From positions 1 through 43,347 of the IMG/VR virus record IMGVR_UViG_3300003324_000374: DNA of 43,347 bases, one strand, 5' to 3'. Positions 1 through 6,716 of this stretch are shown piece after piece. Numbering within the stretch: the stretch's first letter is position 1; each line of letters opens with the position of its first letter. The position numbers and the translations under genes were made by a program. The notes beneath the pieces were generated by a model. That model made no database searches and was not told where the DNA came from. It worked only from the letters and a program-made list of their open reading frames with translations. Origin of the DNA: a virus.

Positions 1-22
1 AGATTTCTTTAAATCTTCAATG
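1..22. repeat. Terminal direct repeat, left copy
   Basis: These 22 bases are identical to 43326-43347. This is the signature of a circular assembly closed by a short overlap. The repeat also contains a small hairpin, AGATTT-CTTT-AAATCT (1-16). It may be only an assembly overlap, so it says nothing certain about physical ends such as cos or pac. Confidence 0.9.
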
Positions 23-69
23 GCAACTTCTGGTATTCCCCACTTACTTGCCCATGCTGTCAGTTTCAT
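1..69 (-). CDS. VRR-NUC nuclease, N-terminal fragment running off the left edge
   Basis: The start is ATG at 67-69, preceded by GGAG 4 bases upstream, and it overlaps the stop of the 63-residue gene by ATGA. It encodes 23 residues (MKLTAWASKWGIPEV and on). In phage VRR-NUC proteins a tryptophan- and alanine-rich leader of this kind precedes the nuclease domain. Closing the circle at the 22-base repeat continues this frame into a stop after about 40 codons, while the nuclease domain at 42940-43341 lies in another frame. One extra base in the AAA run at the junction would fuse the two into one protein. Confidence 0.6.
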   Translation of the reverse strand, partial: MKLTAWASKWGIPEVAIEDLKKS

Positions 70-257
70 ATCTCCATCCCCATAATAAATTTAAATATTT
101 TAACCAATCTGGGAGTTTTGCAATGTTTATCTTCTTTACAATATTTGCAGAGTGCAGTTTTAAATTTTGGGCAATGGCAATTACATATACAGTCTATTCC
201 TAAAAACTTACCTGCATTTTTACTTTTAAATATATTCCATAATAATTTTAGTTTCAT
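66..257 (-). CDS. Cys-rich small protein (63 aa)
   Basis: The middle is packed with cysteines (CICNCHCP, then CKYC and HCKTP), about seven Cys and two His in 30 residues. This suggests a zinc-binding mini-domain, though no named family is recognised. It lies between the helicase and the VRR-NUC gene in the minus-strand replication operon, and its stop overlaps the next start by ATGA, which points to coupled translation. A GGGGA lies about 8 bases before the ATG. A class 2 promoter module sits just upstream, inside the end of the helicase gene. Confidence 0.65.
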   Translation of the reverse strand: MKLKLLWNIFKSKNAGKFLGIDCICNCHCPKFKTALCKYCKEDKHCKTPRLVKIFKFIMGMEI

Positions 258-284
258 ACCAATATCCCCAATTATCTTTTACAT

Positions 285-313
285 ACATTAACCCTTATTA
301 ACTATTTCGTCAA
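285..313 (-). promoter_or_regulatory. Class 2 promoter/operator module inside helicase 3' end
   Basis: Read on the minus strand, TTGACG (308-313) is followed after 17 bases by a weak -10 TAATGT (285-290). The -35 belongs to the near-palindrome TTGAC-N6-GTTAA (298-313), which matches the palindrome at 2101-2116 except for one base. It would supply transcription of the 63-residue gene, VRR-NUC and the primase block independently of the main early promoter. The -10 is poor, so it may act only as an operator. Confidence 0.45.
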
Positions 314-1904
314 TAGTATTTTTTAATTTTTCTGCATCTGCTGTATTTAAAGTTTGCGCAGTTAATATATCTGTACCAAAAGTGTAAAAGAATTTCCGGT
401 ATATTTCAGCATCGCTGAGCGCAGGGTGATGGTAACCCGCCCATTGCGCGATAGAATTACGAAGTGCCTGCTGTGCTTCTTGCCGAGCGCGGTGCCTTTT
501 CTTAATTGCAAGTTCCGCCGGTAAAGTCAGTCCGCTTGGTATTCTAGCCACGTCATCAATTCTTTTTATTTCTCCACGAAGATGTGCTAATACGGTTGGG
601 TCTAATTCGTATAAATCTCCTTCGACATGCTCTGGAGATGAACGTTCTTTTGGGGGTGTTGTATATCCGCAGTAAGGGCACGATTTTCTATAGGCTTCAT
701 ATACACTAAAACATCCTATATTAAGACAAGTTTTTACCGCCATCGCGTCATTTGATTTACTTCGCGCTCTACGTTCTCTTCGGTCTAAAGTCCATTCGCG
801 AGGGGCATCAGGTAGCCCATGGAGCTTAACGTTATCCACGTGGTCTATTATAATAGCATGGGATTTACCTGGTAGCGGACGAAGCGCTCGTCCAAACTGT
901 TGGCTGTATAATCCGTATGACTGAGTGGGACGTGCCATTGATACTACTTCTAATGCCGGCACATCTACGCCTTCACCTAATAAATCGACATTGACTATTT
1001 GAAGTATTTCTCTGTTTCTAAATTTTCGCATAATAGTTTGACGTAATAAATCTGGAGTTTTTGCGCTGATAGCTTCCGCGGGGACTCCTTGTTGTTTGAA
1101 AGCTAATGCAATATCGGTTGCTGATTTTACATCTACTGCAAAAGTAATTCCTAGTTTACCTGGCGCTATTTTTAGGTAATGGTCTACGACATCCCCAGTA
1201 ATGTGCGATTTATGTACAGCTTCTCTAAGTTTAGGATTGCTATAATCTCCCCCGGAGGATATCGGAACAGCGGATAAATCTAAATCAGAAGGAGGAGCAA
1301 ATATCCTATAGTCAGTCAGATATCCCACTTTTATTAATTCGCGCATAGATGGCCCAATTACCATGTAATCTATTATACCATCTGCATGTCTTCCCAAACC
1401 TTTACCATCCGTACGGCATGGAGTTGCGGTCGGGTATAACCCTATTGCATTTGGAAATAAACTAGCTGCCGTTCCCCACTTGTTTTCTCTCAAAGGATGA
1501 TGCCCTTCATCTTGTACGACTAGGGTTATTTCTTTGAACCAAGGAGTAGAGGGATCTAGTCGTATCAATGTGTCCACCCCCGCAACGATACATTTAGCAT
1601 TAGGGTCATAATAACGTTTACCGAATTCTTGAACCTGCATAGATACTATTTCTCGTATCACAGATTTTTGAGCAAGTATATTATGGCGAACCCCATATTT
1701 GGATAGGGTTAACGATATCTGGCTTACCAGTTCCATTCGATGGGCTATAGCAATACAAGGTGCTTTATGGTTAGCAATGATGTAAGAAAAAACTACAGTT
1801 TTTCCACCCCCTGTAGGGATGACTAGACTTATATTCTTATGACCAGATTGCCATGCGGTATAGACATCATTTATGGCGTCATATTGGTATTGTCTTAATT
1901 CCAT
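288..1904 (-). CDS. SF2 DEAD/DEAH-like DNA helicase
   Basis: ATP-dependent helicase or translocase, presumably acting in phage replication or recombination. Seen directly: Walker A PTGGGKT (residues 30-36), a DEGH box (132-135) as motif II, TATP (159-162) as motif III, and a C-terminal RecA-like lobe with GEGVDVP (310-316) and QQFGRALR (335-342) as motif VI. A four-cysteine zinc ribbon follows (C393, C398, C409, C412). The length of 538 residues is normal for phage SF2 helicases. The start overlaps the end of the upstream 61-residue gene by 10 bases. The last codons double as a class 2 promoter module and give the tail TIDEIVNKG. Confidence 0.93.
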   Translation of the reverse strand: MELRQYQYDAINDVYTAWQSGHKNISLVIPTGGGKTVVFSYIIANHKAPCIAIAHRMELVSQISLTLSKYGVRHNILAQKSVIREIVSMQVQEFGKRYYDPNAKCIVAGVDTLIRLDPSTPWFKEITLVVQDEGHHPLRENKWGTAASLFPNAIGLYPTATPCRTDGKGLGRHADGIIDYMVIGPSMRELIKVGYLTDYRIFAPPSDLDLSAVPISSGGDYSNPKLREAVHKSHITGDVVDHYLKIAPGKLGITFAVDVKSATDIALAFKQQGVPAEAISAKTPDLLRQTIMRKFRNREILQIVNVDLLGEGVDVPALEVVSMARPTQSYGLYSQQFGRALRPLPGKSHAIIIDHVDNVKLHGLPDAPREWTLDRRERRARSKSNDAMAVKTCLNIGCFSVYEAYRKSCPYCGYTTPPKERSSPEHVEGDLYELDPTVLAHLRGEIKRIDDVARIPSGLTLPAELAIKKRHRARQEAQQALRNSIAQWAGYHHPALSDAEIYRKFFYTFGTDILTAQTLNTADAEKLKNTIDEIVNKG

Positions 1905-2080
1905 AAGTCAGAGCCTTGAATAAGATTAGAAGAGCATTTTATGTGAGGAAGTAAATCCTCACCTTTTACATTAAGATAATTACTAGGTATTTTCTTATCG
2001 CATATTGCGCAAGTTATTATTTCTAGGTCATTTTGATCCCATATTATTGGTATTCCGATTTGATTAACTAAAATTTTCAT
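1895..2080 (-). CDS. Small putative zinc-binding protein (61 aa)
   Basis: First gene of the minus-strand early operon. AAGGAAAT lies 4-5 bases before the ATG, a good ribosome binding site. The protein has a CAICDKKI motif and a later HIKC, so one zinc site of the C-x2-C...H-x2-C kind is possible. No family recognised. It overlaps the helicase start by 10 bases, so the two are probably translated together. Confidence 0.7.
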   Translation of the reverse strand: MKILVNQIGIPIIWDQNDLEIITCAICDKKIPSNYLNVKGEDLLPHIKCSSNLIQGSDLWN

Positions 2081-2100
2081 AAATATTTCCTTTTCCCCTA

Positions 2101-2143
2101 TTGACTATTTCGTCAATAATACCCTATACTCTGATTTTGTCAA
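2101..2143. promoter_or_regulatory. Divergent early promoters with a shared palindromic operator (class 2)
   Basis: Plus strand: TTGACT (2101-2106), 18 bases, TATACT (2125-2130), feeding the gene at 2160. Minus strand: TTGACA (2138-2143), 16 bases, TATTAT (2116-2121), feeding the gene at 2080. The palindrome TTGAC-TATTTC-GTCAA (2101-2116) covers the plus -35 and abuts the minus -10, so a single bound protein could control both early operons. The candidate regulators in the genome are the TetR-like, MerR-like and ribbon-helix-helix proteins. Which one binds is unknown. Confidence 0.75.
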
Positions 2144-2159
2144 CTAGGAGATTGTAAAA

Positions 2160-2297
2160 ATGAACATGGAAGAGATAGTAATAATGGAAATACGAAAAGG
2201 AATACTAGAAATATTGGAAGAACTTGAAGGAAATAAAAAACTAGAATGCGAGGTTATACCATTTTCGCATTATTTCGGAAAAGGAGAACGTAAATGA
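2160..2297 (+). CDS. Small hypothetical protein (45 aa), first plus-strand early gene
   Basis: AGGAGA lies about 8 bases before the ATG. The product is glutamate-, isoleucine- and leucine-rich, with a pattern that suggests one amphipathic helix followed by a short tail. Its stop overlaps the next start as ATGA. No family recognised. It is the first gene after the divergent early promoter, a position often used for host-takeover or regulatory peptides. That role is inference only. Confidence 0.65.
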   Translation: MNMEEIVIMEIRKGILEILEELEGNKKLECEVIPFSHYFGKGERK

Positions 2298-2542
2298 GTT
2301 TAGAACAAAGAGTAAAAGAAATGTCCGAAGCGCTAATGGCATTTTGTAAAACGGAAATGGAAAAAGTAACTGATGAGCATGGGGTTGTTGTTCTTCATTT
2401 GGCATCAATAAATTTGATAGCAACAAATATTTTGGTTCTTTGTGATTTTACCCCTTTAACTTATGAACAAGTAAGAGATGATTTTATTAGAAGTTTAGAT
2501 GACACTTGTAAATTTATTAAGGAGAAGGCAAATGAACATTAA
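2294..2542 (+). CDS. Hypothetical protein (82 aa)
   Basis: Good start with AAAAGGAG upstream. The composition is soluble and mixed, probably all-helical, with C18 and C55 as isolated cysteines. No motif recognised. It overlaps the next gene start by 11 bases, which fits an operon of coupled early genes. Confidence 0.7.
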   Translation: MSLEQRVKEMSEALMAFCKTEMEKVTDEHGVVVLHLASINLIATNILVLCDFTPLTYEQVRDDFIRSLDDTCKFIKEKANEH

Positions 2543-2723
2543 AGATATCTTGAAAAACATCTTAGATTGGTTCAAGAATGCTGAAAAGCCAGTAGCTGTT
2601 GAAGGTATTATTGTAGCCACAGCGAAAGCTTTAAAGAAATCGGTTAAGCAATGTCAAAAACTTCAACCTGAATTAACAGAAGAAGTTATTTTAAAGAGAA
2701 TTATGAACGCATACGCGGAATAG
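2532..2723 (+). CDS. Hypothetical protein (63 aa)
   Basis: The start at 2532 (MNIKDILKN) is chosen because GGAGAAGG precedes it; the longer frame back to 2499 has no ribosome binding site and lies within the previous gene. The protein is lysine-rich and helical. It is followed directly by a GC-rich structured intergenic stretch. Confidence 0.7.
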   Translation: MNIKDILKNILDWFKNAEKPVAVEGIIVATAKALKKSVKQCQKLQPELTEEVILKRIMNAYAE

Positions 2724-2830
2724 GTTTTCACACGTCAAGTCGTGAGTGACGAATAACCGCGACAGACCTTGGAGTGCCACACGTCTCCGTGATAGCTTTC
2801 CCCACTCGCGAAGGTCACTTTATTAACTTT
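2724..2830 (+). ncRNA. Structured, GC-rich intergenic RNA element
   Basis: This stretch is clearly richer in G and C than its surroundings and has no credible reading frame. A hairpin can form between GACCTT-GGAGTG (2765-2776) and CACTC-GCG-AAGGTC (2803-2816), with 6 and 5 base pairs around an internal loop. A smaller CGTCA/TGACG hairpin (2733-2737 with 2747-2751) precedes it. It lies within a plus-strand operon just before a strong ribosome binding site, so a leader, processing site or small RNA is possible. It does not fold as a tRNA. Confidence 0.4.
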
Positions 2831-2843
2831 AAGGAGATTTAAA

Positions 2844-3479
2844 ATGAGTATCCGAATCGAAATTACAGATGTTACAAATGAAGATAGAGCCTCACTGGTT
2901 AAATTGGCTAAATACTTATTAGAAAGTGCAGGGCATCAAATGGTATACCAAATGCCTAAGGAAAATCTAAAGCCCATTCCACCTGAAGGTGTTACCCCGG
3001 AAACCACGGTTGCTCCAGTTAAAGAATCTGAAGAATTAGTTGAATTTTATAATGCCGAAATAGGAAAAATGGAAAAAATTACTAAAAAAGAATTAGTTAA
3101 AAAAATAATAAAACATGATGAAGATAGGTCTGAAAGAATCATGGATGTAATTGAGAAAGCGTTAGATAAACCTAAACGTAAGAAATCCACCTCAGATATC
3201 GGAAAGGAAATTGCTAAAACTAATGAAGATATTATGACGGAAGTTGCGATCCCTCCCTATGGCCACTGCGCAGTTCCAACACCCCCAATATCTCCCATAA
3301 ACTTCAACACGTTTATGACGAAGATAACTGGATTACGTGCAGATGGGAAAATAACAGATTTAGAATTGTTAAATATTGTCCGTAGCCATGGGTTGGATAG
3401 AACTCATAAGCTTTCAACTAATCCTGAATTAGTGCCATTAGTGAACGCAGATGTCGATAAATTTGTGGAGGGTAAATAA
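2844..3479 (+). CDS. Hypothetical phage protein (211 aa)
   Basis: AAGGAG lies 8 bases before the ATG. The N-terminal half is charged and lysine/glutamate-rich, with a proline-rich linker near residues 43-60. The C-terminal 60 residues have the layout F..FM..I.gL..dGkit...L..iv..hGl, followed by a 'PeLVPLV' segment. I recall a similar C-terminal segment in proteins of phage replication and recombination blocks, but no role is assigned. Co-transcription with nuclease, DUF2815 and polymerase genes supports DNA metabolism. Confidence 0.75.
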   Translation: MSIRIEITDVTNEDRASLVKLAKYLLESAGHQMVYQMPKENLKPIPPEGVTPETTVAPVKESEELVEFYNAEIGKMEKITKKELVKKIIKHDEDRSERIMDVIEKALDKPKRKKSTSDIGKEIAKTNEDIMTEVAIPPYGHCAVPTPPISPINFNTFMTKITGLRADGKITDLELLNIVRSHGLDRTHKLSTNPELVPLVNADVDKFVEGK

Positions 3480-3590
3480 ATGAAATCTTTAGCGTTATGT
3501 ATTTTAGTAGGTTTTGCATTGTATCTTATGGAATTTAGGGGTTGGGGTCCACCTACTGTTTTAATTCCAGCTTTTATTTTATTAGTTTAA
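3480..3590 (+). CDS. Tiny membrane protein (36 aa)
   Basis: The ATG follows the previous stop without a gap (TAA then ATG), with GGAGG within the end of the previous gene. The product has two hydrophobic stretches (residues 3-14 and 25-36) around a short EFRGWGPP turn. This fits a membrane hairpin or one membrane segment. No family recognised. Confidence 0.55.
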   Translation: MKSLALCILVGFALYLMEFRGWGPPTVLIPAFILLV

Positions 3591-3605
3591 TGAGAGGGTA
3601 AATAA

Positions 3606-3764
3606 ATGAGATATTTACTATTAATAATATTTTTATTTTCGCAACAAACATGGGCTAAACAGAATTTTTATACTCATAGACAAATCATAGAAATCGAAAT
3701 AGCTTTATGCGATCAGCTACCAAAAAATCGTATATTTCGATGTTTGATGGAGATCAGCCAATGA
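3606..3764 (+). CDS. Small secreted protein with Sec signal peptide (52 aa)
   Basis: GAGGG precedes the ATG. Residues 1-17 (MRYLLLIIFLFSQQTWA) form a convincing signal peptide with an AxA-like end. The mature part has two cysteines (C35, C46) that could form a disulfide in the periplasm. It overlaps the next start by ATGA. A periplasmic protein inside a replication operon is odd; superinfection exclusion or an envelope role is possible but not shown. Confidence 0.6.
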   Translation: MRYLLLIIFLFSQQTWAKQNFYTHRQIIEIEIALCDQLPKNRIFRCLMEISQ

Positions 3765-4807
3765 ATAATCACTCTAAACTTCCTCCTTCATCAGCAGCGC
3801 GCCGCATGGCGTGCCCTGGGTCTCGAAGAATGGAAGTATTATACCCTAGGGAAAATTCCGATGCATCTAATGAAGGAACATTAGCGCATGAAGAAGCAGC
3901 TAGATGTTTACAAACAGGAGAAATTTCAAATAACCCAGATGTGAAAATGTATGTAGATTATGTAAAACATATATCGAAAGAGTCTCATATTCATGTTGAA
4001 GAAAAAGTAATAATCAGTAGCATACACCCGGACATGTGGGGAACGGTAGATGCATGGTCATCTTATAGTAATGGTTTTCATATTTTTGATTTTAAATATG
4101 GATTTAAGCCTGTAGAAGTTTTTGAAAATTGGCAGTTGATAAGTTATGCAGCGGGAGTGTGCATGTCTAATGCAATTCTACCTAGGTCTGAATTTACTTT
4201 CCATATAGTCCAACCGAGAGATTTCAACAATCCAATAAAAACTTGGAAAATATCCTTAGATAAACTTAATGATTATTGGATTAGGCTAATTAATTCAGAA
4301 GCATTAGCAGCTACTGAAGACGCACCATTAACCCCTGGCATCGGATGTGAATATTGCGCTGCACGTCATGCTTGTCCGGCTCTACGTAGAAATATCTTAG
4401 AAGGAATAGAAAATATGAAAGAACTACCAGAAGAATTAAATGATGAAGAATTAGGTACCGAGCTTAAATCATTACATGAATTCCAAGATTTATTACAGTC
4501 TCGTATTACAGCACTAGAAGAAGAAACATTGGCCAAACTTAAGTTAGGTAAAAGAATTCCGTTTTATCAATTGGGACGTTCTCAACCTAGAGAAAAATGG
4601 GTAAAACCCATAAAAGAAGTTCTAATACTTGGAGACATGTTTGAAGTTAATTTAAAAAAACCTGATGAAGCAATCACGCCTAAGCAGGCCATTAAAGCAG
4701 GAGTTCCAGCAGATTTAGTGCGCGAATATTCTGAAACACCACTCGGGGAATTGAAGTTAGAACGTATTAAAGAATCTGAAATCAAACAAATTTTTGGAGG
4801 TAAGTAA
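3761..4807 (+). CDS. RecB-like PD-(D/E)XK nuclease with four-Cys cluster (DUF2800)
   Basis: The start at 3761 (MNNHSKLPPSS) is chosen for its GGAG and the ATGA overlap; an upstream in-frame ATG at 3707 has no support. The 348-residue protein shows the RecB-family nuclease core: GTVD (94-97), D110-F-K112, and Q125-x3-Y129. It has one N-terminal cysteine in ACPGS (C18) and three later ones in CEYCAARHAC (C196, C199, C205). A one-plus-three spacing of this kind holds a 4Fe-4S cluster in Cas4/AddB-type nucleases. The probable role is exonuclease or recombination nuclease in phage DNA replication, next to the DUF2815 protein, as in many phages with this module. Confidence 0.88.
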   Translation: MNNHSKLPPSSAARRMACPGSRRMEVLYPRENSDASNEGTLAHEEAARCLQTGEISNNPDVKMYVDYVKHISKESHIHVEEKVIISSIHPDMWGTVDAWSSYSNGFHIFDFKYGFKPVEVFENWQLISYAAGVCMSNAILPRSEFTFHIVQPRDFNNPIKTWKISLDKLNDYWIRLINSEALAATEDAPLTPGIGCEYCAARHACPALRRNILEGIENMKELPEELNDEELGTELKSLHEFQDLLQSRITALEEETLAKLKLGKRIPFYQLGRSQPREKWVKPIKEVLILGDMFEVNLKKPDEAITPKQAIKAGVPADLVREYSETPLGELKLERIKESEIKQIFGGK

Positions 4808-4809
4808 TT

Positions 4810-4986
4810 ATGAGAATAACCGCGTTTAAATATTTAGTGTATGAATTAGATTCACATGAACCGATGGAATGTATTTCGCAAGATATTAATAACGCTATTA
4901 AAGAGGGTTGGCAACCTTTTGCTCCGGCAACAATCACGCCGAACGGTTTATACCACATCATGCCGATGGTCAAATTGGGAGAATAG
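4810..4986 (+). CDS. DUF1737-like small protein (58 aa)
   Basis: The ATG follows the DUF2800 stop by 2 bases. The layout is a short strand, then D..nA...GWQPF, then an NGLYHIMPMVK strand. It is typical of the small DUF1737 alpha/beta fold. The next gene encodes a diverged protein with the same plan, so the pair probably arose by duplication. Function unknown. Confidence 0.6.
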   Translation: MRITAFKYLVYELDSHEPMECISQDINNAIKEGWQPFAPATITPNGLYHIMPMVKLGE

Positions 4987-4988
4987 CT

Positions 4989-5225
4989 ATGAATAAAGAA
5001 CTAGCTCAAGATGAATTTAAAAAACTATTATCAACTGTTAATGGTAAGAAAAAATATATTACGGTAGTTGAAACTTCATTCGAGAATTTGGATATTTATG
5101 TTAATAATTTCTTATCGAACGGTTGGGAGCTATATGATAATCAATATGCGATAGGCGATTGCATCTGTCAACCAATGATAAAAATAATTGAAAATACTAT
5201 TGACGAACCCGTCAATAAGAGTTAA
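4989..5225 (+). CDS. DUF1737-like protein (78 aa)
   Basis: The start is at 4989, with GGGAGA upstream. The core (YITVVETS..NLDIYVNNFLSNGWEL...QPMIK) repeats the plan of the preceding 58-residue protein, with an added N-terminal helix. The last nine codons coincide with a class 2 promoter module and give the tail TIDEPVNKS, almost the same tail as the unrelated helicase (TIDEIVNKG). Confidence 0.65.
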   Translation: MNKELAQDEFKKLLSTVNGKKKYITVVETSFENLDIYVNNFLSNGWELYDNQYAIGDCICQPMIKIIENTIDEPVNKS

Positions 5226-5228
5226 ACT
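5200..5228 (+). promoter_or_regulatory. Class 2 promoter/operator upstream of DUF2815 gene
   Basis: TTGACG (5200-5205), 17 bases, TAAACT (5223-5228). The -35 is part of the perfect palindrome TTGAC-GAACCC-GTCAA (5200-5215), followed by TAA as in the other class 2 sites. It lies within the 3' end of the preceding gene and would drive DUF2815, the oxygenase-like gene, polymerase and methyltransferase. The -10 matches only 4 of 6 consensus bases. Confidence 0.55.
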
Positions 5229-5257
5229 ACATTTGTTATTAATTAAAGGAGATTGTT

Positions 5258-6058
5258 ATGAAAGGGGAAAATATATTATTTCCAATCGGTAGATTAGTTA
5301 TGGGTTCTGTTTATAAGCCAAATGATAAAAATGCTGAAGGAGCGCCATTAACCGATAGAAATGGTAATCCACGTGTTCAATATTTCATTGCTTGCGCAAT
5401 AGAAAAGAAGGGAGAAACTCACTGGAACCAAACAGAATGGGGCAAGAAAATCTATGAAATAGGGGCCAGAGGATTTCCAAATGGTCAAGCTCAATCGCCT
5501 AGCTTTGCCTGGAAAATAGTTGATGGAGATAGCCAAATTCCAAATAAGAAAGGGAAGAAACCATGCGACAGAGAAGGTTATCCAGGTCATTGGGTATTAA
5601 GTTTTACTCATGGATTTGCCCCAATACTCTGCAATGACCGAAGTGAACTATTAAATCAACCGGAAGGTTTTATTAACTGCGGAGACTTCATTCAAGTTTA
5701 TGCAACTGTGGCGGATAATGGTAGCCAGCAGCAACCAGGAGTTTACTTAAATGGCACGCATGTCGCTTTTATCGCTTATGGTGAACGTATTGTTTCTGGT
5801 ATTGATACTACAACTATCGGGTTTGGTGGTGCATTACCCTCTGGCGCAAGCAAAACTCCAATTAGCTCAGGATTTAACCCTGCTCCTGCTGCTACATCTG
5901 TAGTTCCTCCTATGCCAGCAGCACCTCCAGCATATCCAAATATCTTAAAACCACCAAAGGTTATGACACCTAAAGCTAATGGAATTGCCTATGAAGAATA
6001 TTTAAAACAAGGTTGGACAGATGAATTATTGATTCAGCACGGTTATATGGTTGGTTAA
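5258..6058 (+). CDS. DUF2815 family single-strand DNA-binding-like protein
   Basis: 266 residues starting after AAAGGAGATTGTT. The N-terminal 180 residues match the DUF2815 pattern: fPiGRLVMGSVYKPN, then RVQYFIACAIEKKGE, then a glycine- and tryptophan-containing core with FINCGDFIQVY. This family is thought to be an OB-fold, SSB-like replication protein. An Ala/Pro-rich linker (about 200-235) leads to a short conserved tail, YEEYLKQGWTDELL, which may contact partner proteins. Neighbouring nuclease and polymerase genes support a role in replication or recombination. Confidence 0.88.
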   Translation: MKGENILFPIGRLVMGSVYKPNDKNAEGAPLTDRNGNPRVQYFIACAIEKKGETHWNQTEWGKKIYEIGARGFPNGQAQSPSFAWKIVDGDSQIPNKKGKKPCDREGYPGHWVLSFTHGFAPILCNDRSELLNQPEGFINCGDFIQVYATVADNGSQQQPGVYLNGTHVAFIAYGERIVSGIDTTTIGFGGALPSGASKTPISSGFNPAPAATSVVPPMPAAPPAYPNILKPPKVMTPKANGIAYEEYLKQGWTDELLIQHGYMVG

Positions 6059-6066
6059 TAACAATT

Positions 6067-6084
6067 GCCCCTGGAAACAGGGGC
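6067..6084 (+). terminator. GNRA-loop hairpin after DUF2815 gene
   Basis: GCCCCTG-GAAA-CAGGGGC forms a perfect 7-bp GC-rich stem with a GAAA tetraloop, 8 bases after the DUF2815 stop. A real U-tract is missing (TTAACTTAAAA follows), so it is more likely a 3' stabiliser or partial terminator that sets a high DUF2815 level relative to downstream genes. Confidence 0.6.
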
Positions 6085-6106
6085 TTAACTTAAAAGGAGA
6101 CAGCGA

Positions 6107-6715
6107 ATGAATATACATAGTCAAGTAAACATTTTAAATAAGATAATTTTTCCAATATTTTCGGGTAAACAATTATATATGCATAAGACTTCAAATAAAA
6201 ATTTGATTTTACCAAATGGATTTGAAGAATATAAAAATCCTATATCCAACATGCTATCCATGATTAATGATTGTGATGGTGACATTTACATAACAATTGA
6301 TGAAAAAATGATTAATAAAAATGAATCTCATAGACGTGGGGGAATCCATACGGATGGGAATTATATTTATGGATGGGGAGGTGGCGGAGGATGGTTAACA
6401 GGAGAAAATGGTAGAGTTTTATCTAAAGAAAAACATGATAGACAATATATGTCTACTTCTGGAGGAATGTTAATAGCTTCTACTTTTAGTGCATGTAAAG
6501 CCTGGAAAGGAAAAGTAAATGGATATATTGGACAAGGAGGAAATTGCGACCATTTATCTTCTCAATTGCATTCTTGCGAAGAAATAACTTTAAAAGAAAA
6601 TATTGTTTATTTCATGAATTCAACAGGTATACATGAATCTTTACCAGTTTTACAAAATGTAAAAAGAAGTTTATTGAGAATAACATTACCGCATGATTTC
6701 ATATTGGAGAATTAA
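6107..6715 (+). CDS. Putative 2-oxoglutarate/Fe(II) oxygenase-fold protein
   Basis: 202 residues with AAAAGGAGA upstream. Seen directly: H81-T-D83 in RRGGIHTDGN, a distal H176 in STGIHESLP, and R187/R191 in a following strand (KRSLLRITLP). This HxD...H...R order and spacing is the metal and co-substrate signature of the double-stranded beta-helix dioxygenases. A glycine-rich loop (GWGGGGGW, 89-96) follows the first strand. Its place between DUF2815 and DNA polymerase suggests a nucleic-acid substrate such as a modified base, but that is inference. It could also act on a protein, or be a cupin-fold protein without this chemistry. Confidence 0.6.
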   Translation: MNIHSQVNILNKIIFPIFSGKQLYMHKTSNKNLILPNGFEEYKNPISNMLSMINDCDGDIYITIDEKMINKNESHRRGGIHTDGNYIYGWGGGGGWLTGENGRVLSKEKHDRQYMSTSGGMLIASTFSACKAWKGKVNGYIGQGGNCDHLSSQLHSCEEITLKENIVYFMNSTGIHESLPVLQNVKRSLLRITLPHDFILEN

Positions 6716-6716
6716 G

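Noticed and set aside
2726-2820. tRNA-like appearance of the GC-rich intergenic stretch
   Set aside because: No T-arm GTTCGA, no seven-pair acceptor stem with the proper spacing, and no anticodon arm could be drawn.
3707-3760. N-terminal extension of the DUF2800 protein
   Set aside because: No ribosome binding site at 3707, and it runs through the 52-aa secreted-protein gene; the start at 3761 has both a site and an ATGA overlap.
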